Below, piece after piece: positions 45,801 to 52,944 of a stretch of DNA of 64,000 nucleotides; position 1 is the first letter of the stretch; each line of letters begins with the position of its first letter. A model generated the notes under the pieces. It had not been told where the DNA came from. It saw only the letters and a program-made list of their open reading frames with translations, and ran no database searches. The position numbers and the translations under genes were made by a program. Source of the DNA: Beijerinckiaceae bacterium (GTDB lineage Bacteria; Pseudomonadota; Alphaproteobacteria; Rhizobiales; Beijerinckiaceae); contig CANBNG010000016.1 in the NCBI GenBank assembly GCA_947370975.1, positions 48,002 through 112,001 of the forward strand. Reading direction: 5' to 3'.

Positions 45801-48800
45801 CCACGCTGCGCGACAGCAGAAGCGCGACCGGGCCATCGCCGCGCGCAAATTGTTCAATCTGCTGTGCTATTGTCGCAGACAAGATCCCAAGCTCGAACCG
45901 GGTCAGGCTTTCTTTCCCCAGCACTTCGACAGCGGCCGCGTGCGGCGATCCTTCCGCCAAGGCATGAATGCGCTCGGGCAGGCAACGGAAAGCGGGCGCC
46001 GCCTGCTGGCGCCATCCCTGGAGCATGACGGGCAATTGCAGATCGACCTGTGCAAGAGGCATTTCAGGAGATCTGACGATCAAACCAAGGAGCCGCACGA
46101 AAGCGCTTGCAAGACCCTGCGCAGCAGAATTCTGGAAAAGATTGCTATCGTAATCGAGTTCAACTTGCGCGCCTCCTTCCCAGATGCTGAGGTTGAAGCT
46201 GAGGTCGAGCTTGGCATGACGTGTGCGCAGCGAGTAGGGCGTAACCGCGAGATCACCAAAACGCTGCGCGCCAGCCAGCTGGTCGATATTGACACTGAAG
46301 GGAATGAGCAGCGGACGGGCGGGATCGCGCCGCAGCGAAAGGGAATCCAGTGTGGATGCCAACGGATAATCGGCGTGATCATAGGCCGCAAGCAGCTGCG
46401 ACTTCGCCACGCTGAGCAATTCGCCGAGCGACAGGCTGTCCGAGAAGATGAGACGCACGGGAAGAAAATGTGCGCAATAGCCGACAAGCCGATCGCTGCC
46501 CGCCATTGCACGCCCAGCATAGGGGATACCTATAATAAGGTCCCGGCCCGCTCCCGCTCGATACAACAGGGCGGCGCAGGCGGCCAGTGACAGCATGGAG
46601 AGGGTGACGCCCGCAAGACCGGCGTCGCGCTTGAGCCGCTCAACGAACTCCGGCTCAAGATGCCGCACAACCCGTGCGCCCTGATAGAGACGCACCGAGG
46701 GACGTGGATCGGCGCAAGTGAGGTCTACGTCGCTGCGCGCACTCGCGAGTTGCTGTTGCCAATAGGTGGCATGTTCTGCCCAGGCGGCGCTCGCCAATTG
46801 CTCTCTCTGCCAGCTGACATAATCGCGCATACGTTGCGCAGGCGGCGGCAAGATTTTACCCGCATAAAGCCGCGCCGCATCGTCCATAAGGACTTGCAGT
46901 GACAGACCGTCAAAGACAGCATGATGGGCAACAAGCAACAGCACGTAATGGTCGGGCGAAAGTATAAATAATTTTGCGCGCATGAGCGGGGGGCGCGCAA
47001 GATCGAAGGGCGCATCGATTGCTTCTGCCAATTGCGCGTCGAGGACTTCTTCCGAAACGGCCTCGGCACTGAGGACCAGGGGCAAAGCCCGATCACTGCG
47101 TTGCAGCCCGGCTTCGGCATCGAGCGAACTCATTGGACCGTCGTGCCGCGCCGCACTTTCGGCGATGGCCTCGGCAAGTCGCGCCTGATCCACCAAGCCC
47201 CTCAAATGCACCGCGGCCGCCGTCACATAGGCGCTCGCGCCGGCGGGATTGCCTTTTGCCAAAATGGCCAGCTGTTGCTGCGCACGCGTGAGCGGGAAGC
47301 TGACCGGCTTCGGGGAAAGTATTTTGCCATCCGAAGCCGCTGACTTGAAGAAGCCCGCCTCGGCGATGGCCTCGACACTCTCGCCAACAGCCTTGACGAC
47401 AGCATCAACGTCCTCTGCGCTATGCGCATCGGACAGGAAACAGGTGCGGCCTTCCCAGAGATAGATGCCACGATGGAGGAGATGATAGAAAAATGGGTCG
47501 AGGTTCTGATTGGTCGTGAAACGGAACAGGGACCCGCAGCGCTCGACCTGCAAGGGTGCCTTCGTCGCAACAAACAGAGCATCCATGCGTTTGGCAAGAG
47601 CCTCGGTCTGCGCGCTCAAGCGTTCCTGAAGTGCAGGCCCTTGTCGTTCAATCTCGTTGAGAACCGCGTTCGCTGCGGCCATGGTCAGGGGATGCTTATT
47701 GAATGTTCCGGCAAGGAACGTGGTCTCGGCAGCCGGATAGGACTCGTCCCCATAATGCCAGACACCACCGTCAATTGCCGCCATGGCATCCGCACGCCCT
47801 GCGATGACACCAATTGGCAACCCACCGCCGATGATCTTGCCATAAGTGACAAGGTCGGCGCGTACATTGAAGAATGCCTGCGCACCACCTGGATGCAACC
47901 GGAAGCCCGTGATTATCTCATCGAAAATAAGCAAGGCGCCGGACGCATTGCTCAAGGTCCGAAGCTCACGCAGAAACTCGACCGGCTGCAAGCCCGGACG
48001 GCGGCTTTGGACCGGCTCGACCAGCACAGCCGCCAATTCATGTCCGTGCTTGCGAATAAGCTCGAGCGAGTCCGCGGCCCCATATTCAAGCACAAGCAAG
48101 TCGCCCACGGCGCCCTGCGGTACGCCAGGCGCCAATGGCTCGGCCCATAGGGCTCCCGCTTGCGCAGGCGCGTCTCCCAGCACACCATCGGAGTGCCCGT
48201 GGTAGCTGCCTTTGAAGAGAGCCACTTTCGTGCGGCCCGTCACTGTGCGCGCGATCCGCAGAGCGGTCATCACGGCCTCGGTACCAGAGTTCACGAAAGT
48301 GACACGGTCGTGTCCGGAGATTTTTGCAATACGCCGGGCAACGTCTCCAGCAAGATCCGACTGCGGTCCCAGCCGCAAGCCGCGCTCAAGGCTTTCATGC
48401 AAAGCATCGCGTATGAATGAAGGGTCGTGCCCGAAAAGATGCACCCCGAAACCCATGGCGATATCGATATATTCGTTGGCATCGATATCGTAAAAACGCG
48501 AGCCGCGCGCTTGCGCACCCACAATCGGATACAGCATTTCCTTGATCGTGAAACGGAAGCCTGCGCTGCTTCTGCTGTCGGCCATGGCTGCTCGCGCATT
48601 CGCAGCATATTTTTTCGATCCCGCTGTCCGCGCCGTATAGGCTCTGGTCAACTCCGCCATATGAGCTTGCTGGCGGGGGCCGTAAAACGGTGCGGGGGAA
48701 AAGGCGCGCCGCTCAATCTTTCGACTGGGCACATGGGGCGCATCCGCAACAGGCGTTTCCTTGTTAACGGCATTGGCGCTTTCGCCAAGATGGCGCGCGA

Positions 48801-51732
48801 GTGTTTCAATCGTCGACAGCTCGTCGAAAAAAGCACGAACGGGAATCTTCACACCGAATTCGGATTCGATCCGCTGGACGGCGGACATAAGCAAAAGCGA
48901 ATCTGCACCCATTTCGAGAAAGGCAGCGGCGGGATCGACCTGGTCCGGCGTAACATCGAGGAGCGTCGCAACGATGACGGAAAGCCGTTCCTGCACAGAT
49001 GATGCCTGCGGGCTTTCGAGGAACGCGTGCACCAGGGCGGGGGCAGGGGCAGGCTGCACGGACAGTTGCGCAAGCGCATGAGACGGCATTGCGCCTGCGG
49101 CAGGCAGCCGAAGCGGGAAAGCTCTGTCCTCAAATGGATAGGCGGGCAACTTGCTTGCGCCTTTGGGCTTTTCTCCAAGGCGCACCCAATCGATATTGTG
49201 ACCAGCAACATGCAGAGCGCCAAGCGCGCCGAGCATCGAAGTCGCGTCGTCACAGCCGGTTTTTAGTGTTCCAACAACTTGCATTTTCGCTTGGCGCGCT
49301 TGAGCGATTCTCTCGATCATCCGGTGCAATGTTGGCGTTGCGCCGATTTCGACGACGAGTTCGCATCCCGCGTCGGTCAATGTTTCAATGCAACGATCAA
49401 ATAGCACTGGCTTGCGCGCGTGACGAACCCAATGGTCAGAGTCCAGATGTCCGCCCGGAGGCAATCGGGCGCCTGTTTCGTTCAGGATCAGTTCGATCCG
49501 CGACGGGGCAAAGGTAGAGGCCACACAGGCCTGCGCAAGTCCTGCTAGCATCGGCTCAAGGACCGGCGAATGAAACCCGACCGAAACATCGAGTGGACGC
49601 GTCATCACACCGATGGCGGCAAGCTTTTCGCTGCTCTTGGCAACGGCCTCATGCGAACCAGCAATTGCAACAGCCTCTGGTCCATTGAAGGCTGCAATAA
49701 CCGCGCCGCCTGCAAGTTGGGCTTGAATATCCTTGACGCAGCCGAAGGCGGCGACCATGGCGCCACGCTCGTCCAGTGCCTGCATCAAGCGACCGCGTTC
49801 AGCTACGAGGCGCAGCCCATCTGGAAATGACATCACACCGGCAACGACCGCAGCCGTATATTCACCAAGGCTATGACCCAGCACAATATCGGGCACCAGA
49901 CCCCAGGCTTCGAACACGCGATTCAGGCCGACCTGCATCGCCAGGAGCGCGGGTTGTGCGTGATCGGTTCGCGTGAGCGGCACCGCGTGCACGAGCATGT
50001 CTGTAAGGCTGAAGCCAAGAATGGAATCAGCTTCTGCAATCGTCTGCGCAAAGACGGCGGAAGAGAACAACAAATCGCGGGCCATGCCAGCGCGCTGTCC
50101 GCCCTGTCCGCTGAAAATGAATGCCGTCTTGGGCGCGCGTCGCGTTGCGGTGCCATAACTTACCTCGGCAGGTCGTGCATTGGATGAAAACGCCGCGAGG
50201 CTTCTTGAAATTTCAGCTGGCGCTTTGCCTGCCACAGAAAGTCGCTGCGGAAGATGGCTGCGCCGGTATTGGGAGGCGGACGCGAAGGCCTTCAGATCCT
50301 GTGCGCTTGCATGTTCTAAAGTTGCAGCGGCCTTCTTGGCCAAAACGCGCAATGATTCATGCGACGCAGCGGAAAGCACGACAAGTTCCGGGCGCTCCCC
50401 AGCCGCATAAGCTTCGGGCGGCGACATTGGCGCGCCACCGAGAATGATATGCGCGTTCGTCCCGCCAAAACCGAAAGAGCTAACGCCGCCATTGCGCTCC
50501 GACGAGTCGGGCCAGACGTGGTTCGTGTCCACCACTCGCAAGTTGAGAGCAGCAAAATCGATGTGGGGGTTTGGCATTGAAAAATGAAGGCTCGGAGGCA
50601 GCAGATGCCGATCGATAGACAGCGCAAGTTTGATCAGGCCAGCAATGCCGGCTGCGGCCTCGAGATGTCCGATATTGGTTTTAACCGAGCCGACCAGCAA
50701 AGGGCCGCTCCGCTCTGGCGCGACGCCTAGCAGCCGGCCCAGTGCGCGCGCCTCGACAGGATCACCCAACAGCGTCCCGGTGCCATGCGCTTCGACATAT
50801 TGAATTTTCGACGCCGAAAGGTTCGCTCGCTTCAAGGCAGACTTTATGACGCGTTCCTGCGCAAGACTGTTGGGCGCCGTAATGCCGTTTGTGGCTCCGT
50901 CCTGATTGACGGCCGAACCCCGTATGACCGCGATGATATGGTCCCCATCTGCCTGCGCATCGGCGAGGCGTTTGAGCACAACAAGGCCCGCGCCCTCCCC
51001 GCGCCCGTAGCCGTCGGCCGCAGCATCGAAGGTCTTGCAGCGCCCATCGGCCGCCAACATATGCGCGCGCGAAAAACAGACGCTGGCATCTGGCCGCAGC
51101 AAAGCATTCACGCCACCAGCCAAGGCGATTGAACATTCGCCCGCAGCGAGACTGAGGCAAGCCAGGTGAACGGCAACCAACGAGGACGAGCAGGCCGTAT
51201 CGACCACTATGCTGGGCCCGACGAGGTCGAGACAATAGGATATGCGATTGGCGATGATGGCATTGGAGAGCCCGGTTCCCGCATGGGCCGTGATATCAGC
51301 CAGGGCTTCGAATTGGCCGAACTCGCTGTTACTGGCGCCGATGAAGACACCGGCATCCACGCCGGCCAAGGAGCGCACAGGAATACCGGCATTTTCCAGC
51401 GCCCACCACGCCACCTTAAGGGCGAGCCGTTGGCGCGGGTCCATCAGCGCGGCTTCCCGTGCTGAAATATTGAAGACCTCGGGAGAAAAATCGCCGAGAC
51501 CGGACAGAAAGCCAGCATTTCGAGTGATCACCGTACCGGCGGCATCGGGGTCTGGGTTCCAAAGCGCCGCGGCGTCCCAACGCTCGGGCGGCGTTGGTGC
51601 TATCGCATCGACGCCAGATGCCAGCAGGCTCCAGAATGCTTCCGGGCCTGTCGCTCCAGGAAACGCGCAGCCTATACCGACGATCGCAACCGGCGTCGCC
51701 GTCTGATGTCGCAGCGAAGCATCGTTGGGCAC
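42892..51732 (-). CDS. Hybrid PKS-NRPS megasynthase: KS-AT-ACP-aminotransferase-C-A(Asp)-PCP-E
   Basis: 2946 residues from a GTG at 51732, directly after the upstream stop with AGGGGA as ribosome binding site. KS (about 12-435): Cys181 in DTACSSSL, His316, His356. AT (about 535-880): Ser621 in GHSLGE, VGFHSP suggesting malonyl. ACP: Ser945. Class III aminotransferase (about 1055-1460): PLP Lys1299 in TYGKIIGGG. C: HHAVFDG 1603-1609. A (about 1915-2410): pocket D2112 L2113 T2116 K2155 V2180 G2182 H2206 I2214 G2215 K2402, the published aspartate code. PCP: Ser2459 in GGDSI. E: HHLAVDG 2627-2633, EGHGR, RTVGWLTSHYPV. No KR, so the beta-keto group is left for amination, as in iturin-type MycA. 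Confidence 0.95.
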   Translation of the reverse strand: MPNDASLRHQTATPVAIVGIGCAFPGATGPEAFWSLLASGVDAIAPTPPERWDAAALWNPDPDAAGTVITRNAGFLSGLGDFSPEVFNISAREAALMDPRQRLALKVAWWALENAGIPVRSLAGVDAGVFIGASNSEFGQFEALADITAHAGTGLSNAIIANRISYCLDLVGPSIVVDTACSSSLVAVHLACLSLAAGECSIALAGGVNALLRPDASVCFSRAHMLAADGRCKTFDAAADGYGRGEGAGLVVLKRLADAQADGDHIIAVIRGSAVNQDGATNGITAPNSLAQERVIKSALKRANLSASKIQYVEAHGTGTLLGDPVEARALGRLLGVAPERSGPLLVGSVKTNIGHLEAAAGIAGLIKLALSIDRHLLPPSLHFSMPNPHIDFAALNLRVVDTNHVWPDSSERNGGVSSFGFGGTNAHIILGGAPMSPPEAYAAGERPELVVLSAASHESLRVLAKKAAATLEHASAQDLKAFASASQYRRSHLPQRLSVAGKAPAEISRSLAAFSSNARPAEVSYGTATRRAPKTAFIFSGQGGQRAGMARDLLFSSAVFAQTIAEADSILGFSLTDMLVHAVPLTRTDHAQPALLAMQVGLNRVFEAWGLVPDIVLGHSLGEYTAAVVAGVMSFPDGLRLVAERGRLMQALDERGAMVAAFGCVKDIQAQLAGGAVIAAFNGPEAVAIAGSHEAVAKSSEKLAAIGVMTRPLDVSVGFHSPVLEPMLAGLAQACVASTFAPSRIELILNETGARLPPGGHLDSDHWVRHARKPVLFDRCIETLTDAGCELVVEIGATPTLHRMIERIAQARQAKMQVVGTLKTGCDDATSMLGALGALHVAGHNIDWVRLGEKPKGASKLPAYPFEDRAFPLRLPAAGAMPSHALAQLSVQPAPAPALVHAFLESPQASSVQERLSVIVATLLDVTPDQVDPAAAFLEMGADSLLLMSAVQRIESEFGVKIPVRAFFDELSTIETLARHLGESANAVNKETPVADAPHVPSRKIERRAFSPAPFYGPRQQAHMAELTRAYTARTAGSKKYAANARAAMADSRSSAGFRFTIKEMLYPIVGAQARGSRFYDIDANEYIDIAMGFGVHLFGHDPSFIRDALHESLERGLRLGPQSDLAGDVARRIAKISGHDRVTFVNSGTEAVMTALRIARTVTGRTKVALFKGSYHGHSDGVLGDAPAQAGALWAEPLAPGVPQGAVGDLLVLEYGAADSLELIRKHGHELAAVLVEPVQSRRPGLQPVEFLRELRTLSNASGALLIFDEIITGFRLHPGGAQAFFNVRADLVTYGKIIGGGLPIGVIAGRADAMAAIDGGVWHYGDESYPAAETTFLAGTFNKHPLTMAAANAVLNEIERQGPALQERLSAQTEALAKRMDALFVATKAPLQVERCGSLFRFTTNQNLDPFFYHLLHRGIYLWEGRTCFLSDAHSAEDVDAVVKAVGESVEAIAEAGFFKSAASDGKILSPKPVSFPLTRAQQQLAILAKGNPAGASAYVTAAAVHLRGLVDQARLAEAIAESAARHDGPMSSLDAEAGLQRSDRALPLVLSAEAVSEEVLDAQLAEAIDAPFDLARPPLMRAKLFILSPDHYVLLLVAHHAVFDGLSLQVLMDDAARLYAGKILPPPAQRMRDYVSWQREQLASAAWAEHATYWQQQLASARSDVDLTCADPRPSVRLYQGARVVRHLEPEFVERLKRDAGLAGVTLSMLSLAACAALLYRAGAGRDLIIGIPYAGRAMAGSDRLVGYCAHFLPVRLIFSDSLSLGELLSVAKSQLLAAYDHADYPLASTLDSLSLRRDPARPLLIPFSVNIDQLAGAQRFGDLAVTPYSLRTRHAKLDLSFNLSIWEGGAQVELDYDSNLFQNSAAQGLASAFVRLLGLIVRSPEMPLAQVDLQLPVMLQGWRQQAAPAFRCLPERIHALAEGSPHAAAVEVLGKESLTRFELGILSATIAQQIEQFARGDGPVALLLSRSVGLPAGIIAAWQGARAFLVIEPATPYIRIQQMLALAGASCVLIDNDAVTLSYSRDLAAYYAVVNIIDLSPVAALAPPLETAPDQIAYIVFTSGSTGAPKPVAVPHRAIAAYLDGLASRLQLDQGLRYAIVSTFAADLGLTSVLPALAAGGVLVVVPTDTARNPDVLAAALRTSPVDFLKIVPGHLEGLLASQTPRDILPRRFLVLGGEATRPSLLSALKELRAPCRTFNHYGPSEATIGVMMGEWDGLSTGQIAFDRPLPGVSIILIDAEGAQVEAGTTGEIYIGGVTLALGYLGNPQQTAEKFVPSPLGSKERLYRTGDLARIRADGAIELIGRADDQAKIRGYRVEPSEISNVLSAHEALATAAVLVHAHPVRGDSLVVYAVPKTNAELEPEELVVFLRQRLPDYMVPASIVIVSALPFTANGKLDREALPKPDWGAAFAPAHEESPESDRERVLLAVWRQLFSRQVIGRDDNFFDLGGDSIVAMQMLARLYRAGLSADSALIYRYPTIARLAPHLMVRGDGTCEQGRLSGVVPLLPSQYRYLEAANDMVSPLNLSILVELEPWASAAYVERAAHVLVDHHDALRLVLARDGTASFCNEVRLTFSHVPASMDAVPAFTAVQASLDPTVGRLAAFAYVESSPPQLLVAFHHLAVDGVSIQILLEDLRALLLQLKAGEEPALGVKTASVREVAQALELRAQTVGVLDQLDFWALNTSLPIPHVPLRSDAAARDCVTDEVCISVRLSAAETDRLLRGPAAEGLNSEDILIAALTLALGDWTGESVLYVQMEGHGRDAVDSELDIARTVGWLTSHYPVWFDLTSIPIEEAPKAIHAQRLEIPDRGTGFGLLRYLGSSETCAQLASGLRPEVSFNFLGQIAPPPPGAFSVLSWEPDRPCRGLERKPAAVRTCIIAIEAMISNNCLVADWKFNPARTHVGDVEKATDLFKKLIVDMTSKSMQTSGSISAKRGER

Positions 51733-51733
51733 A

Positions 51734-52420
51734 TTACGTCCCCTGATGCCCGATATAGCGCAGAATGGAGGTTTCGCTCGCCAGCAACCCTTCCAAGCTT
51801 TGCGCACCTGTCCCCTCGCCCGGCTCTTGTTCCAAGCCCGAGATGACCTGCCTCTGAATGGGCTCAGCTGCGACGAGGTCGCCAATTGAGTCCCCCGCCA
51901 TGAAACCGTGGATGCGCGTTGCACCTGCAAAGGTTCCAAACAAGTTGAACGGATTTTGTGCCTGTTTTGCCGCCACGTGGCTTAGTCGCGCAACAAAATG
52001 GGGCACGTGTGCAGGACGCACGTCGAGGTTTGCATAATAGAGAAACTGCGGAGGCTCAGTGCGGACGCTCGGCATATTGGCAGGCGTGATGCGGTTAAGG
52101 ACCGACGCGCCCATCTCCAGAACGCAATCCTGAAATTGCGCCATCGTCTGGCGCCCGGCATCACCATAGACATCGACCATGACCCGTTCCATCGACGTCA
52201 CGGAATCCATGTCCTGCAGGTTCTCGAGGGGAACAAGAATAAATGCCTGTAACGAGGGTCCGGCAACGGTTGCATAAGCAGACCAAGGCACACGGCTAGC
52301 GTGCTGGCGATAGGCAAAGGCCACACTCGCTGCCAGGTCTTTGAAGGCAGCATAACGCTCTCTGCGAACGCTTGTGCGCACGAAGAGACAGTAAGGGGAC
52401 TGGAATTGCCACTGCGCCAC
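51734..52420 (-). CDS. Unknown two-repeat protein upstream of the megasynthase
   Basis: 228 residues from a GTG start with AAGAGA upstream. No signal peptide or membrane segment. The two halves look homologous to each other. The first (about 8-110) and second (about 118-225) share patterns such as A/G-T-x-AG followed by a hydrophobic strand, and a late M/S-A-Q helix. The size per half fits a ferredoxin-like dimeric alpha-beta barrel unit, but I cannot place the family. It is one base from the megasynthase GTG, so it is probably co-translated. Confidence 0.65.
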   Translation of the reverse strand: MAQWQFQSPYCLFVRTSVRRERYAAFKDLAASVAFAYRQHASRVPWSAYATVAGPSLQAFILVPLENLQDMDSVTSMERVMVDVYGDAGRQTMAQFQDCVLEMGASVLNRITPANMPSVRTEPPQFLYYANLDVRPAHVPHFVARLSHVAAKQAQNPFNLFGTFAGATRIHGFMAGDSIGDLVAAEPIQRQVISGLEQEPGEGTGAQSLEGLLASETSILRYIGHQGT

Positions 52421-52454
52421 GGGTCTGTCTCTTGGGAACCGACTATGACCAAAT

Positions 52455-52489
52455 ACCGGCGTGCAAAGCTAGAAGCTCTGCACGCCGGT
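52455..52489. terminator. Strong hairpin between the small peptide gene and the megasynthase operon
   Basis: Perfect 11-base arms ACCGGCGTGCA and TGCACGCCGGT (52455-52465, 52479-52489) enclose a further AGCT/AGCT pairing with an AGA loop. It lies 9 bases after the stop of the small peptide gene and 34 bases before the next start. On the minus strand only ATTT follows, so it should be a leaky terminator or a 3'-end protector. Either would give more transcript for the small peptide than for the megasynthases. Confidence 0.75.
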
Positions 52490-52498
52490 GCTCCGTGA

Positions 52499-52735
52499 TT
52501 ATTTTTCGAGCTTCAGAAGGATAGCGCCGGTCCAGTTGGCGCCAGCATTCTTGACATGAATGTTTAGGCTGTTGGTCGATTCAACCCAAGCCATGTCGAC
52601 GGTGGCATGACCAAGAACAACTCCGTCGGCGGCAAGCGTCGCATCAGGAGCATGCAGCAACTTCGTACGATAGGCCGGATCCTTGATTGCCTTGGTCAAC
52701 GCGGGCACAAGTGCGTCGTAAAGATTGCCTGACAT
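52499..52735 (-). CDS. Small NHLP-leader-like peptide (nitrile-hydratase-like)
   Basis: 78 residues from the ATG at 52735, with GGAGAG just upstream; an earlier start is less likely. Residues 6-55 match the pattern of NHLP natural-product leaders and the nitrile hydratase alpha N-terminal region: LTKAIKDPAYRTKLLHAPDA, then ADGVVL, then VDMAWVESTNSLNIHV. A short tail (KNAGANWTGAILLKLEK) would be the core or a remnant. It has no cysteine and no Gly-Gly cut site. It is the first gene of the operon. Whether it is a modified precursor or a helper protein cannot be decided here. Confidence 0.6.
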   Translation of the reverse strand: MSGNLYDALVPALTKAIKDPAYRTKLLHAPDATLAADGVVLGHATVDMAWVESTNSLNIHVKNAGANWTGAILLKLEK

Positions 52736-52944
52736 GATGTCTCTCTCCGAGTTTAGTAAGCGATAACCAGCGCGCACTGTAACGCCGCTAGATTTGCGCG
52801 TCTAAAATATTTATCTAAATTCAAACCAATATCCGATTTTCCCACTTCGCACACCACAGCGTATCGCTATTTGTTGCAAACAAGTCATTATTTTCAATTT
52901 ATATATCAACGCGTTGGGCCTGGTGCTTCTTAGCTCCACAGCTC
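52736..52944 (-). promoter_or_regulatory. AT-rich intergenic region, probable operon promoter
   Basis: 209 bases, clearly more AT-rich than the flanking genes, between the phosphatase stop and the small peptide start. It contains a 5-base inverted repeat TTGTT-GCA-AACAA at 52871-52883, a candidate operator. I could not pick a convincing -35/-10 pair. This is the only sizeable gap upstream of the 30-kb operon, so its promoter is most likely here. Confidence 0.45.

Noticed and set aside
51733..51939. Extended N-terminus of the megasynthase (69 extra codons)
   Set aside because: It overlaps the end of the 228-aa gene in another frame and is not KS-like; the GTG at 51732 has a ribosome binding site and starts close to the KS.
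28118..52735. An MbtH-like helper protein in the cluster
   Set aside because: I looked for one among the small ORFs; the 78-aa and 85-aa proteins are an NHLP-like peptide and an ACP, not MbtH.
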